A stretch of DNA of 64,000 bases from JAWWPG01 sp033850885 (GTDB taxonomy: Bacteria > Actinomycetota > Actinomycetes > Propionibacteriales > Nocardioidaceae). The notes beneath the pieces were generated by a model that did no database searches, was not told the DNA's origin, and was given only the letters and a program-made list of their open reading frames with translations. The position numbers and the translations under genes are program-made. Numbering within the stretch: the stretch's first letter is position 1; the number at the start of each line of letters is the position of its first letter. Positions 32,219 through 41,227 of this stretch are shown here, piece after piece. The stretch spans positions 41,776-105,775 of the forward strand of contig JAWWPG010000060.1 of the NCBI GenBank assembly GCA_033850885.1, written 5' to 3'.

Positions 32219-33097
32219 GTGAGCACGACTCTCACCGAGCGCGCCGCCTTGCGAAGTTGGGGTCGCAGGGTGGCTGCATCGGCAGTTGGGGTGGGGTTGC
32301 TGCTGGTCCTAACCGGCTGCTCGAAGAGCACGACCGACCAGATCAAACGGCTGGGGCTGCCGCCGGCTGAAAGCGACAGGTCGACGTACATGTCGACCCT
32401 GTGGGTCGGCAGCTGGATCGCCACCCTCGCCGTCGGAGTCCTGGTCTGGGGCCTGATCGCTTACGCGGTGGTCCGCTTCCGCCGCAAGAGTGACGACGAG
32501 GTCCCGAAGCAGGTGCGATACCACCTGCCGATCGAGATGCTGTACACCGTTGCTCCGCTGATCGTCGTCGCCGTCTTCTTCTTCTTCACCGTCGAGAAGC
32601 AGGACAAGATCGACGCCGCCGTCGCGCATCCCGACCACAGGGTGCTGGTGACCGCGCAACAGTGGTCCTGGACGTTCAGCTACCTGGGTGAGAAGGCCAC
32701 CGGCGGTACCGATGTCTATGACGCCGGGACGCCGGCCGAGGAGCCCGTGCTGTGGCTCGTCAGGGACCAGTCGGTGACGTTCTACCTGCACTCGGCCGAC
32801 GTCATCCACTCGTTCTGGGTGCCGTCGTTCTACTTCAAGATGGACGTGATCCCCGGCCGCGAGAACAGGTTCTCGATGACGCCCACGAATCTCGGCACGT
32901 TCGACGGCAGGTGTGCCGAGCTGTGCGGCTACCTGCATTCGGAGATGCTGTTCAACGTGCACGTGGCCACGCAGGCGCAGTTCAACGCCCACCTGCGTGC
33001 CCTGAAGGCCGCAGGAGCAATCGGGGCGCCGAAGGGACCGAAGAGCACAGACCACGTCGCCGGGGTCGTCTCGGGGACCGAGGGGAGTGGCGGATGA
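32219..33097 (+). CDS. ctaC: Cytochrome c oxidase subunit II (aa3)
   Basis: A 292-residue lipoprotein subunit carrying the CuA centre that accepts electrons from the bcc complex. A signal sequence ends in the lipobox LTGC, two membrane helices follow (about residues 62-88 and 108-128), and then the periplasmic cupredoxin domain: VTAQQWSWTF (electron-entry Trp), HSADVIHSFWVPSF and the CuA ligand segment CAELCGYLHSEM. The GTG at 32219 gives the correct signal sequence; upstream in-frame codons do not. The stop overlaps the ctaD start by 4 bases. Confidence 0.96.
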   Translation: MSTTLTERAALRSWGRRVAASAVGVGLLLVLTGCSKSTTDQIKRLGLPPAESDRSTYMSTLWVGSWIATLAVGVLVWGLIAYAVVRFRRKSDDEVPKQVRYHLPIEMLYTVAPLIVVAVFFFFTVEKQDKIDAAVAHPDHRVLVTAQQWSWTFSYLGEKATGGTDVYDAGTPAEEPVLWLVRDQSVTFYLHSADVIHSFWVPSFYFKMDVIPGRENRFSMTPTNLGTFDGRCAELCGYLHSEMLFNVHVATQAQFNAHLRALKAAGAIGAPKGPKSTDHVAGVVSGTEGSGG

Positions 33098-34863
33098 CAG
33101 CACTCGACGCGGGCACGGTCACCGCCCATCAGCAGCGCAGGCCAACCAAGGGTCAGCAGCTCGTCAGGATCATCACGACGACCGACCACAAGATGATCGG
33201 CAAGCTCTACCTCGCCACGTCGTTCGGGTTCTTCCTGGTCGGTGGCCTGATGGCGATGGTGATGCGGTCGGAGCTGGCTCGCCCGGGCCTGCAGTTCGTC
33301 GACACCGAGACCTACAACCAGCTCTTCACGATGCACGGCACGATCATGCTGCTGATGTTCGCGACGCCGCTGTTCGTCGGTTTCGCGAACTGCATCATGC
33401 CGCTGCAGATCGGGGCTCCCGATGTCGCGTTCCCACGGCTCAACATGTTCAGCTACTGGCTCTTCCTGTTCGGCGGGCTGATCGTCATATCCGGGTTCTT
33501 CACGCCCCATGGGGCCGCCGACTTCGGCTGGACCGGCTATGCGCCGCTGTCCAACTCGGTCCGCTCGCCCGGTGTCGGCGGGGACATGTGGGTGATGGGC
33601 CTGTGGATGGTCGGCCTCGGCACCATCCTTGGCGGGGTCAACTTCGTCACCACGATCTTCTGCATGCGGGCGCCCGGGATGACGATGTTCCGGATGCCGA
33701 TCTTCACCTGGAACATCCTGGTGACGTCTCTGCTCGTGCTCATCGCCTTCCCGATCTTCGCCGGCGCATTGCTGTGTCTCGAGGCCGACCGGAGGATCGG
33801 GGCGCACATCTTCGACGCAGCCAACGGTGGACCGATCCTCTGGCAGCACCTGTTCTGGTTCTTCGGCCATCCCGAGGTCTACATCATCGCCTTACCCTTC
33901 TTCGGCATCATTACCGAGATCCTGCCGATCTTCAGCCGCAAGCCGATCTTCGGGTACGTCGGCCTGGTCGGTGCCACCCTCTCGATCGCGGCCCTGTCGG
34001 TGGCCGTCTGGGCCCACCACATGTTCGTCACCGGCGCGGTCAACCTGCCGTTCTTCTCGTTCATGACGTTCCTCATCGCCGTACCCACCGGGGTGAAGTT
34101 CTTCAACTGGATCGGGACGATGTGGGGGGGATCTCTGTCCTTCGACACCCCCATGCTGTGGGCGATCGGCTTCTTGACGACGTTCCTGTTCGGGGGCCTG
34201 ACCGGCGTGATCCTGGCGTCCCCGCCACTCGACTTCCACCTGTCCGACTCCTACTTCGTCGTCGCCCATTTCCACTACGTGGTGTTCGGCACCGTGGTGT
34301 TCGCGATGTTCGGCGGCTTCTACATGTGGTGGCCGAAGATCACCGGGCGGATGCTCGACGAGAAGCTCGGAAAGATCCACTTCTGGCTGCTGTTCATCGG
34401 GTTCCACACGACGTTCCTCGTCCAGCATTGGCTGGGGGTGGAGGGCATGCCGCGCCGGTACGCCGACTACAAGCCGACCGACGGGTTCACCACCTTGAAC
34501 GAGATCTCGACGGTGGGCGCCTTCATCCTGGGCGCCTCGACGTTGCCGTTCCTCTACAACGTGTGGATTTCCCGGAACAGCCCGAAGGTCGAGGTGGACG
34601 ACCCATGGGGCTGGGGGCGCAGCCTGGAATGGGCCACCTCGTGCCCGCCGCCTCGGCACAACTTCCACAGCCTCCCGCAGATCCGGTCCGAGAGCCCGGC
34701 GTTCGACCTGCACCACCCGGAGATCGCCCTGCGGGAGCTCGAGCTCGAGCCCGCCCTCGTCAGCGTCGGCTCGGACGCGTCCCAGATGGACGGCCGGGCA
34801 GAAATGCTGAGGGAGACCCGGGACTCGTCGGGCGACGGACCTGACGAGGACGGCCGCCGATGA
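33094..34863 (+). CDS. ctaD: Cytochrome c oxidase subunit I (aa3)
   Basis: A 589-residue integral membrane protein with 12 helices binding heme a, heme a3 and CuB, where oxygen is reduced. Visible ligands are in TMHGTIMLLMFATPLF (heme a His), the WFFGHPEVYI motif with the CuB His-Tyr cross-link pair, WAHHMF (two CuB His) and HFHYVVFG (heme a3 and heme a His). The N-terminal 40 residues are cytoplasmic and the C-terminal 60 are acidic. ATG 33094 overlaps ctaC and the stop overlaps ctaF by 4 bases, giving a tightly coupled ctaC-ctaD-ctaF operon. Confidence 0.97.
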   Translation: MTALDAGTVTAHQQRRPTKGQQLVRIITTTDHKMIGKLYLATSFGFFLVGGLMAMVMRSELARPGLQFVDTETYNQLFTMHGTIMLLMFATPLFVGFANCIMPLQIGAPDVAFPRLNMFSYWLFLFGGLIVISGFFTPHGAADFGWTGYAPLSNSVRSPGVGGDMWVMGLWMVGLGTILGGVNFVTTIFCMRAPGMTMFRMPIFTWNILVTSLLVLIAFPIFAGALLCLEADRRIGAHIFDAANGGPILWQHLFWFFGHPEVYIIALPFFGIITEILPIFSRKPIFGYVGLVGATLSIAALSVAVWAHHMFVTGAVNLPFFSFMTFLIAVPTGVKFFNWIGTMWGGSLSFDTPMLWAIGFLTTFLFGGLTGVILASPPLDFHLSDSYFVVAHFHYVVFGTVVFAMFGGFYMWWPKITGRMLDEKLGKIHFWLLFIGFHTTFLVQHWLGVEGMPRRYADYKPTDGFTTLNEISTVGAFILGASTLPFLYNVWISRNSPKVEVDDPWGWGRSLEWATSCPPPRHNFHSLPQIRSESPAFDLHHPEIALRELELEPALVSVGSDASQMDGRAEMLRETRDSSGDGPDEDGRR

Positions 34864-35255
34864 GGATCGAGGCCTGGATCTTCGGGGGCAACGCCATCTT
34901 CGTCGCGATCGTGGCCCCGAGCTACTGGTTCATCACCGGCGACCCGACCGGGACCGCAGCACTCACGATGACGTTCGGACTCTGTGCTCTCGTCACGTTC
35001 TACCTGGGGTTCCACGCCAACAAGATGGACCTGCGGCCTGAGGACAACAAGGTGGCCGACGTCGTCGAGGGTGCCGGGGAGCTCGGCTTCTTCCCGCCGT
35101 ACTCGTGGTGGCCGCTGTGGTGCAGTCTGGCTCTCACGGTCTGCGTGCTCGGCGTCATCTTCGGATGGTGGCTGCTCTTCATCGGGGTCGGTGCGGGGGT
35201 CGGCGCGCTGACCGGCTGGGTCTTCGAGTACTACCGGGGGGAGTACGCCCACTGA
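34860..35255 (+). CDS. ctaF: Cytochrome c oxidase subunit IV (actinobacterial type)
   Basis: A 131-residue membrane protein with four helices (starts near residues 5, 33, 80 and 104), including LTMTFGLCALVTFYLGFHAN and the conserved cytoplasmic loop PEDNKVADVVEGAGELGFFP. This is the actinobacterial CtaF that belongs to the bcc-aa3 supercomplex. The start overlaps the ctaD stop. It is the last gene of the operon. Confidence 0.94.
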   Translation: MRIEAWIFGGNAIFVAIVAPSYWFITGDPTGTAALTMTFGLCALVTFYLGFHANKMDLRPEDNKVADVVEGAGELGFFPPYSWWPLWCSLALTVCVLGVIFGWWLLFIGVGAGVGALTGWVFEYYRGEYAH

Positions 35256-35331
35256 CCGGCTGCATCTTCGTGGTCGAATCTGTGGGTCGAACCGACGGGA
35301 GCCCGGTAGTGCTGGGCCGCGGTGACGACGG

Positions 35332-35347
35332 GCGCGCCGCGGCGCGC
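35332..35347 (+). terminator. GC palindrome downstream of ctaF
   Basis: GCGCGCCGCGGCGCGC is a perfect 16-base palindrome, able to form GCGCGC/GCGCGC around a CGCG loop, 77 bases after the ctaF stop and followed by ATTTCG. It may end the cta transcript. It also lies upstream of the transpeptidase gene, so a regulatory role is possible. Confidence 0.4.
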
Positions 35348-35421
35348 GTCATTTCGCGGCGTGATCCTCGGTTGATATCCTGGTCAGAAGGTCTGGCGGG
35401 TTCTGAGTTGAGGAGTTCTGG

Positions 35422-36678
35422 ATGTCGGTTTGGGCGAAGCACAGCCCGCGGCTGATGCTGGTCGCGAGCTCGGTCGCGCTGGTAACCGCGCTGGCCGGTT
35501 GCTCCGGATCCACCGGCATGACGGCCAAGGCGCCCGCTGGTCACGCTGCCGGGGGTCAGGGAGACCAGCGGGGCACGCCACCCACCACGTCGCCGGCCTC
35601 GCCGCTGGCGCAGCCCGCGACCCTGACCGCAACTGTCAAGCCGGCAGCCGGCGATGTCCCTGTCGACACCCCCGTCACCGTCCGCGCCTCCGGAGGCACT
35701 CTCAAGTCCGTCGTCTTCGAGGCCGCCGGCGGGACGGCACTTGCTGGGACGTTCAACTCCTCCCGAACCACCTGGACCGCATCCGAGTTCCTCGACCCCG
35801 GCGTGCACTACACGCTGCGTTCGCAGGCGGTGAACGCCGCCGGTAAGGTCACCCGGTCGACGAGGTCGTTCACCTCGCAGCACCTCACGCTCGACCAGCA
35901 GACCTATCCGAACGTGTCACCGCTGCAGGGACAGGTCGTGGGTATCGGGATGCCCGTCGTCGTGACATTCGACGTTCCGGTGACCGACCGCGCCGAGGTG
36001 CAGAAGTACATGAGCGTCACGTCGACGCCGGCCCAGGTGGGCAGCTGGCACTGGGTGAGCAGCACGGAGGTGCACTGGCGCCCGAAGACCTACTGGAAGC
36101 CAGGAACCAAGGTCGACGTCAAGCTGAACCTGAACGGCGTCAACGCCGGCAACGGCATCTACGGGCAGCTCTCACGCGACATCCACTTCACGATAGGCAA
36201 ATCCCTCCTCATCAGGGCCAGTGTCGCGACCGACAAGCTTCGCGTCGTCGAGGCCGGCAGGGTGGTCCGCACCATCCCGATCACCGGCGGCAAGCCCGGT
36301 GGGTTCCAGACCCGCAGCGGCATCAAGCTGGTCAGCCAGAAGTACCCGTCGATCGACATGAACTCCGCAACGGTCGGCATCGACCCCAACGGGCCCGAGG
36401 GCTACAACATCGCCAACGTCCAGTACGCGATGCGGGTCACGAACTCGGGCGAGTTCTTGCACGCCGCACCTTGGTCGGTCTACGCGCAGGGTCACTACAA
36501 CGTCTCACACGGCTGTATCGGGATGAGCACCGCGAACGCCCAGTGGCTCTACAACCTCACCCCGGTCGGTACCCCGGTCGTGGTGACCGGCAGCAGCCGG
36601 CCGATCGAGCCCAACAACGGGTGGACGGACTGGGACGAGAGCTGGGCCCAGTACACCGCCACCTCCGCCATCCGGTAG
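35422..36678 (+). CDS. L,D-transpeptidase lipoprotein (Ldt, YkuD domain)
   Basis: A 418-residue lipoprotein (lipobox LAGC near residue 29) that forms 3-3 cross-links in peptidoglycan. It has two Ig-like domains (about 70-155 and 160-265, the second with SPLQGQVVGIGMPVVVTFD) and a YkuD catalytic domain ending in the motif SHGCIGMS, with His363 and nucleophile Cys365. The C-terminal Trp-rich tail matches mycobacterial Ldt enzymes, which are insensitive to most penicillins but inhibited by carbapenems. GAGGAG precedes the ATG. It sits alone between the oxidase and bc1 operons. Confidence 0.93.
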   Translation: MSVWAKHSPRLMLVASSVALVTALAGCSGSTGMTAKAPAGHAAGGQGDQRGTPPTTSPASPLAQPATLTATVKPAAGDVPVDTPVTVRASGGTLKSVVFEAAGGTALAGTFNSSRTTWTASEFLDPGVHYTLRSQAVNAAGKVTRSTRSFTSQHLTLDQQTYPNVSPLQGQVVGIGMPVVVTFDVPVTDRAEVQKYMSVTSTPAQVGSWHWVSSTEVHWRPKTYWKPGTKVDVKLNLNGVNAGNGIYGQLSRDIHFTIGKSLLIRASVATDKLRVVEAGRVVRTIPITGGKPGGFQTRSGIKLVSQKYPSIDMNSATVGIDPNGPEGYNIANVQYAMRVTNSGEFLHAAPWSVYAQGHYNVSHGCIGMSTANAQWLYNLTPVGTPVVVTGSSRPIEPNNGWTDWDESWAQYTATSAIR

Positions 36679-36730
36679 CCGCCCGCCCACCCTTCCGGTC
36701 GGCGCCTCCCTTCTGGCCAGCGCCGCACCG

Positions 36731-36766
36731 GTCAGTTCCGGGCCGGCAGTCAGTTCTGGGCCGGCG
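36731..36766. repeat. 18-bp tandem duplication at qcrB 3' end
   Basis: GTCAGTTCCGGGCCGGCA (36731-36748) and GTCAGTTCTGGGCCGGCG (36749-36766) lie head to tail with two differences. The second copy contains the last codons and stop of qcrB; the first is a duplicate just beyond it. Confidence 0.8.
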
Positions 36767-38453
36767 TCTCCTCCAGGTCGAAGTCGTCGCCGCCGACCTG
36801 CCCACCCGTCTCGATGCCCACGTGGTGGCCGTCCTCGATCATCGGGCCATCGTCGTCGTGATGGTGGTGCGCCGCCTCCAGCTCATCCGCGGTCGGCTTC
36901 TGGACATCGTCGGCATACCAGAACTGCGAGAGCCTGATCCGCAGGCGCTCCTTGCGGTGCAGCGGCGCCGGGATGCCGTTGCTGTCCTCACCCGGCGGCA
37001 GCTGCAGCGGAACGCTGCGCGGCTGCGTCGACAGCAGGTAGGCATGCTCCGGGCTGAGCGGTGCGTGCAGCTCGCTGTAGCCGCCATCGGGTGACCGCAC
37101 GATCACGCCCGTCTCATACCCGTGCAACAGGAGCTCGCGATCGTGGTGCTGGAGCGAGATCGCCCATCGTCGAGCCACGGTGAACGCAATGACCGGCCCG
37201 ATGAAGATGGCGAACCGCATGAACCAGGTGATCGAGTTCAAGGACAGGTCGAAGTGAGTCGCGATGACATCGTTTCCGCCGGCTATCCACAGCAGGCCGT
37301 AGGCGGTGATGCCGGCGACGCCGAGCCCGGTCCGAGTCGGCTGGTTGCGGGGCCGGTCGAGCAGATGATGCTCGGCGTTGTCCCCGGTGATCCACCGCTC
37401 GATGAACGGGTAGGCTCCCAGGGCCGTGAACAGGATGCCCATCAGAGCAAGACCGGGGATCATCACGTTCCACGAGATCGTGAACCCCCACAGGTGCGAC
37501 TCCCAGTTCGGCATGATGCGCAGTCCGCCCTCAAGCCACCCCATGTACCAGTCCGGCTGTGACCCTGCGGTCACCTCGCCTGGGTCGTACGGGCCGTACA
37601 TCCAGATCGGGTTGATCTGCATCAGCGCACCCATCAAGGCGGTGACGCCGAAGACGATGAAGAAGAAGCCGCCCGCCTTCGCCATGTAGACCGGCAGCAA
37701 CGGGAAACCGACGACGTTGTCGTTGGTGCGTCCAGGCCCGGGCCACTGGGTGTGCTTCTGGTAGACGAGCAGCAGCATGTGGGCGGAGATCAGCCCCAGC
37801 AGGAGGCCCGGGATCAACAGCACATGCACCGTGTAGAGCCGCGGGATGAAGATGTCACCGGGGAACTGGCCGCCGAAGATGAAGAACTCGGCGTAGGTGC
37901 CGACGACCGGGATCGAGCGGATGATGCCGTCGGCGATCCGCAGGCCGGTCCCCGAAAGGAGGTCGTCAGGCAGCGAGTAGCCGGCGAAGCCCTCGAGGAT
38001 GCCCAACATGAGCAGCGAGAGGCCGATCAGCCAGTTGATCTCCCGGGGCTTGCGGAACGCGCCGGTGAAGAAGATCCGAAGCATGTGGATGGACATGGCC
38101 GCCAGGAACAGGTTGGCCGCCCAGTGGTGCATCTGCCGCATGAGCAGACCGCCGCGTACGTCGAACGAGATGTTGAGGGTGGAGGCATAGGCCTCCGACA
38201 TCTTGATGCCCCGCAGGTTCGAGTATGAGCCCACGTACTGCACCTCGGTCATGCTCGGCTTGAACCACAGCGACAGGAACACCCCGGTGAGGAGCAGGAT
38301 CACGAAGCTCCACAATGCGATCTCACCGAGCAGGAAGGACCAGTGGTCGGGGAAGACCTTGCGTAGCTGCTTCTTGGCCAGGCCGGCCAGTCCGACGCGC
38401 TCGTCGAGCCACTTGACAGCGCCGTCGCCCTTAGAGTTCGCAGCGGTGCTCAT
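36750..38453 (-). CDS. qcrB: Cytochrome bc1 complex cytochrome b subunit
   Basis: A 567-residue membrane protein that binds hemes bL and bH and forms the quinol oxidation and reduction sites. Heme ligands are visible as MRQMHHWAANLFLAAMSIHM and, in the second pair, VHVLLIPGLLLGLISAHML. The quinol-site segment is PEFFIFGGQ-like (here YAEFFIFGGQFPGD). The C-terminal 120 residues form the actinobacterial extension, ending His-rich (AAHHHHDDD) and acidic. The target of anti-tubercular Q203-type inhibitors is the orthologous subunit. The gene follows qcrA by 6 bases as the last gene of the ctaE-qcrCAB operon. Confidence 0.96.
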   Translation of the reverse strand: MSTAANSKGDGAVKWLDERVGLAGLAKKQLRKVFPDHWSFLLGEIALWSFVILLLTGVFLSLWFKPSMTEVQYVGSYSNLRGIKMSEAYASTLNISFDVRGGLLMRQMHHWAANLFLAAMSIHMLRIFFTGAFRKPREINWLIGLSLLMLGILEGFAGYSLPDDLLSGTGLRIADGIIRSIPVVGTYAEFFIFGGQFPGDIFIPRLYTVHVLLIPGLLLGLISAHMLLLVYQKHTQWPGPGRTNDNVVGFPLLPVYMAKAGGFFFIVFGVTALMGALMQINPIWMYGPYDPGEVTAGSQPDWYMGWLEGGLRIMPNWESHLWGFTISWNVMIPGLALMGILFTALGAYPFIERWITGDNAEHHLLDRPRNQPTRTGLGVAGITAYGLLWIAGGNDVIATHFDLSLNSITWFMRFAIFIGPVIAFTVARRWAISLQHHDRELLLHGYETGVIVRSPDGGYSELHAPLSPEHAYLLSTQPRSVPLQLPPGEDSNGIPAPLHRKERLRIRLSQFWYADDVQKPTADELEAAHHHHDDDGPMIEDGHHVGIETGGQVGGDDFDLEETPAQN

Positions 38454-38459
38454 GGCGTA

Positions 38460-39539
38460 TCACCCTCGTTCCCAGAAGCTCGGTCCGACAGGCACATAGA
38501 AGTCGTGGAGGGCGATGAGGTAGCCCTCGGAGTCGAGGCCGATGTTGAGCTGTGGCAGGGACCGCGCCGCAGGCCCGAAGATGACCCGGCCGCTGTGGGC
38601 GAGGTCGAACGTCGACTGGTGGCACGGGCACAGCAGATGGTGCGTCTGTTGCTCCCACAGGCTGATCGGGCAGCCGACATGGGTGCAGATCTTGGAGTAG
38701 CAGAGGATCCCGTCGTAGCCCCAGCTGGCCTGGCTCTTGATCGGGTGGATGTCCTCGGGGAGCATCCGGACCAGAATGACCGCTGCCTTGGCCTTCTCGT
38801 CGTTGAGCGCTGTGCCGTCGTACCTTGCGGGGATCACCTTGCCGTTCGGGCCCTGCTGCGGGAAGAAGAGCGCGGGCTCGGCGTTCACGAGCTGACCCAG
38901 CTCGATGTCGGCCGGCCGCAGTGGCGTCCCGGCGACGTCGTTCACGATCCGCACGCCCTTGCGCCAGACCGTGTGGTCGAGCGAGTCACCGGGCAGCGGG
39001 CCCAGGTCGCGCAGCAGCACGACGGCAGGCAGCCCGAGCACGCCGAGCGCTCCCAGCAAGGTGTTCCGGACGAGGGTACGGCGACCGAACCCGGACTCGG
39101 CGGCGCCGGTCTTGAAGGCGGTGATCGCCGCCTCCCGGTCCTCCGGGCTGGAGGCCGCTGAGTGGCGGTACTCGATGATCTCGTGGTCGGCCATCAGCTT
39201 CCTGGCCCAGTGGTTGGCACCCAGCCCGATCAGCAGCAGGGCCAGCCCCAGGGTCGTCCCGAGGGCGAGGTTCATCGCCCCGTAGCCGAAGACGGTCGCC
39301 TGCGGGTCGATCGTGAAGTAGCAGACACAGAAGGCCAGAGCCAGCACCGTCGCGGCCACGAACATCCCCGCAACCTGGCGCTCTGCCCGGCGCTCCATCG
39401 CGGGATCGACGTCTGACGGGCGCGGCTGGTGCTCGGGCAAGCCCGGGTTGGGGATCGGCTCCCCCAGCTCCTGGGTGCTCCGCGAGTCGTGGTGGGGGTC
39501 GGTCGGCGGGTGGCCGTTACTCGACGTGATCTCGCTCAT
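38460..39539 (-). CDS. qcrA: Rieske iron-sulfur subunit of bc1 complex
   Basis: A 359-residue subunit with three membrane helices (about residues 57-77, 86-107 and 165-185), as in actinobacterial Rieske proteins, and a C-terminal [2Fe-2S] domain. Cluster ligands are in CTHVGCP and CPCHQSTFD. It carries electrons from quinol to the diheme cytochrome c. The start ATG at 39539 overlaps the qcrC stop by 4 bases; longer in-frame extensions run antisense-like through qcrC and are not real. The Pro/His-rich N-terminus is typical of the family. Confidence 0.96.
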   Translation of the reverse strand: MSEITSSNGHPPTDPHHDSRSTQELGEPIPNPGLPEHQPRPSDVDPAMERRAERQVAGMFVAATVLALAFCVCYFTIDPQATVFGYGAMNLALGTTLGLALLLIGLGANHWARKLMADHEIIEYRHSAASSPEDREAAITAFKTGAAESGFGRRTLVRNTLLGALGVLGLPAVVLLRDLGPLPGDSLDHTVWRKGVRIVNDVAGTPLRPADIELGQLVNAEPALFFPQQGPNGKVIPARYDGTALNDEKAKAAVILVRMLPEDIHPIKSQASWGYDGILCYSKICTHVGCPISLWEQQTHHLLCPCHQSTFDLAHSGRVIFGPAARSLPQLNIGLDSEGYLIALHDFYVPVGPSFWERG

Positions 39540-40369
39540 TGGCTCTTCTTCTTCGTCACACGCGCGCCGTTGTTGCTGATCCAGACCGTGGCCAGGACGA
39601 GGACCCCGATCCCCAGCACCCAACCCCACAGACCCTCGGTCACCGGTCCCAGACTGCCGAGCTTCGACCCGCCGTACCCGGGCTGGCTCTTCAGCTGCTG
39701 CAGGTACGCAATGATCTCGCGCTTCTCCTGCGGCTTGATCACGCCGTTGGAGAACTTCGGCATCTGCTGCGGTCCGGTGATCATCGCCTCGATGACGTAC
39801 TTGGGGTTGACCCCGATCAGGGTCGGGGCGTACTTGCCGTTCGGCAGCGCACCGCCTTTGCCCGCGAAGTTGTGGCAGGCCGTGCAGTTGGTCCGGAAGA
39901 ACTCCCCGCCCTGCGCGATCTGCTCGGCGGTGAGTCCGGACGTGCTGTACTGGGCATCGGTGGGGATCGCCGGGCCTGGGCCGAGCGAGGCGACGTACGC
40001 CGCCAGGGCTCTTACCTCGCCTGGGTCGAAGATGGGAGTCCGGGCCTGTGCCTGCGGGCCCGGCTGGGCCATCGGCATCCTGCCGGTGCCGACCTGGAAG
40101 TCGACTGCCGCAGCCCCCACGCCGACGAGGGGCGGGCCGAAGTTCGTGTTCTGCTTCGTGAGGATGCCTTCGCCATTGAGCCCGTGACACGTCGCGCACG
40201 ACACGACGAAGAGCCTGCGGCCCTGCGAGATCAACGCGGTGTCGCTGCCCGACTGGTCTGCCGCGGCGGGGCGGAAGGCTGAGTAGAGACCTCCCATGAC
40301 CACCAGAGCAAGCAGTAGGACGACCAAACCCGCAAGGGGATGACGTCTGCGCGCCGAGAGGAACTTCAC
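39536..40369 (-). CDS. qcrC: Diheme cytochrome c subunit of bc1 complex
   Basis: A 277-residue membrane-anchored protein with two c-type heme sites, CATCH and CTACH, on two cytochrome c domains; it replaces a soluble cytochrome c by passing electrons directly to CtaC in the bcc-aa3 supercomplex. Met axial ligands are plausibly in GRMPMAQ and QQMPKFS. The N-terminal helix (LAGLVVLLLALVVMGGLYSA) serves as signal anchor and a C-terminal helix (GWVLGIGVLVLATVWIS) as second anchor. It starts 33 bases after ctaE. Confidence 0.96.
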   Translation of the reverse strand: MKFLSARRRHPLAGLVVLLLALVVMGGLYSAFRPAAADQSGSDTALISQGRRLFVVSCATCHGLNGEGILTKQNTNFGPPLVGVGAAAVDFQVGTGRMPMAQPGPQAQARTPIFDPGEVRALAAYVASLGPGPAIPTDAQYSTSGLTAEQIAQGGEFFRTNCTACHNFAGKGGALPNGKYAPTLIGVNPKYVIEAMITGPQQMPKFSNGVIKPQEKREIIAYLQQLKSQPGYGGSKLGSLGPVTEGLWGWVLGIGVLVLATVWISNNGARVTKKKSQ

Positions 40370-40402
40370 GAAGGCTGTCCTCCTTCCAGGATGTCCGAGC
40401 CG

Positions 40403-41041
40403 CTACTGCAGGAGGTAGATGGTCGCGAAGAGGCCGATCCACACGATGTCGACGAAGTGCCAGTAGTACGAGACGACGATGGCGGTCACCGCCTGCTCAT
40501 GGGTGAAGTGCTTGGCCATGAACGTTCGTCCAAGGACGAACAAGAACGCGATCAGGCCCCCCGTGACGTGCAGTCCGTGGAAGCCCGTTGCGAGATAGAA
40601 GATGGAGCCGTACGGCGAGGACGGGATAGTCACACCGTCGTGGATCAGGCTGGCGTACTCGGTCGCCTGGCCGGCGACGAAGAACGAGCCCATCAGGTAG
40701 GTGAGGACGAACCACTCGCGCAGGCCCCATTTGCCGACCTGGTAGATCCGCCCCGACCTGCCCACCTCGCCACGCTCGGCGGCGAAAACCCCGAGCTGGC
40801 AGGTGACCGAGCTGAGCACGAGCACCGTGGTGTTCACCGAGGCGAACGGGACGTTGAGCTTGGCGGTCTCCTGGGTCCACAGGTTCGTGGCCACGGCACG
40901 GATCGTGAAGTAGCTGGCGAACAGCGCCGCGAAGAACATCAGCTCACTGGACAACCACACGATCGTGCCGACGCTGACCATGCTCGGACGGCCGTGCTGA
41001 CCGTGCAGTCGGGACGCCGGAATCGCCGTTGAGGTCGCCAC
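40403..41041 (-). CDS. ctaE: Cytochrome c oxidase subunit III
   Basis: A 212-residue membrane protein with five helices, beginning VGTIVWLSSELMFFAALFAS and ending HFVDIVWIGLFATIYLLQ, both characteristic of the five-helix actinobacterial subunit III. It lies first in the operon with qcrCAB, while subunits I, II and IV are in a separate operon about 5 kb away. The GTG at 41041 is 6 bases after CATAAT, which suggests a leaderless operon start; an ATG at 40981 would remove the N-terminal 20 residues. Confidence 0.95.
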   Translation of the reverse strand: MATSTAIPASRLHGQHGRPSMVSVGTIVWLSSELMFFAALFASYFTIRAVATNLWTQETAKLNVPFASVNTTVLVLSSVTCQLGVFAAERGEVGRSGRIYQVGKWGLREWFVLTYLMGSFFVAGQATEYASLIHDGVTIPSSPYGSIFYLATGFHGLHVTGGLIAFLFVLGRTFMAKHFTHEQAVTAIVVSYYWHFVDIVWIGLFATIYLLQ

Positions 41042-41047
41042 CCCGCC

Positions 41048-41053
41048 ATTATG
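41048..41053 (-). promoter_or_regulatory. -10 box for ctaE-qcrCAB operon
   Basis: On the minus strand CATAAT, five of six matches to TATAAT, then 6 bases, then GTG 41041. It is the strongest -10 candidate in the window. Confidence 0.5.
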
Positions 41054-41227
41054 TCGGGTGCTTGAGCGACCGGCACGGCGACCCCCCGCGTTTTTCAGAC
41101 ACCAGTGACCTGCGACTTTCTCCCGCGGGGCAACCGGCCGGAAGAGGCTCCCGAGCACCCAGCCGGTAGCATCGCCGTCAGACAGGAGCCGGCGCATGCG
41201 GGCAGGTCCCGGAACGAAGGTAGCCGA

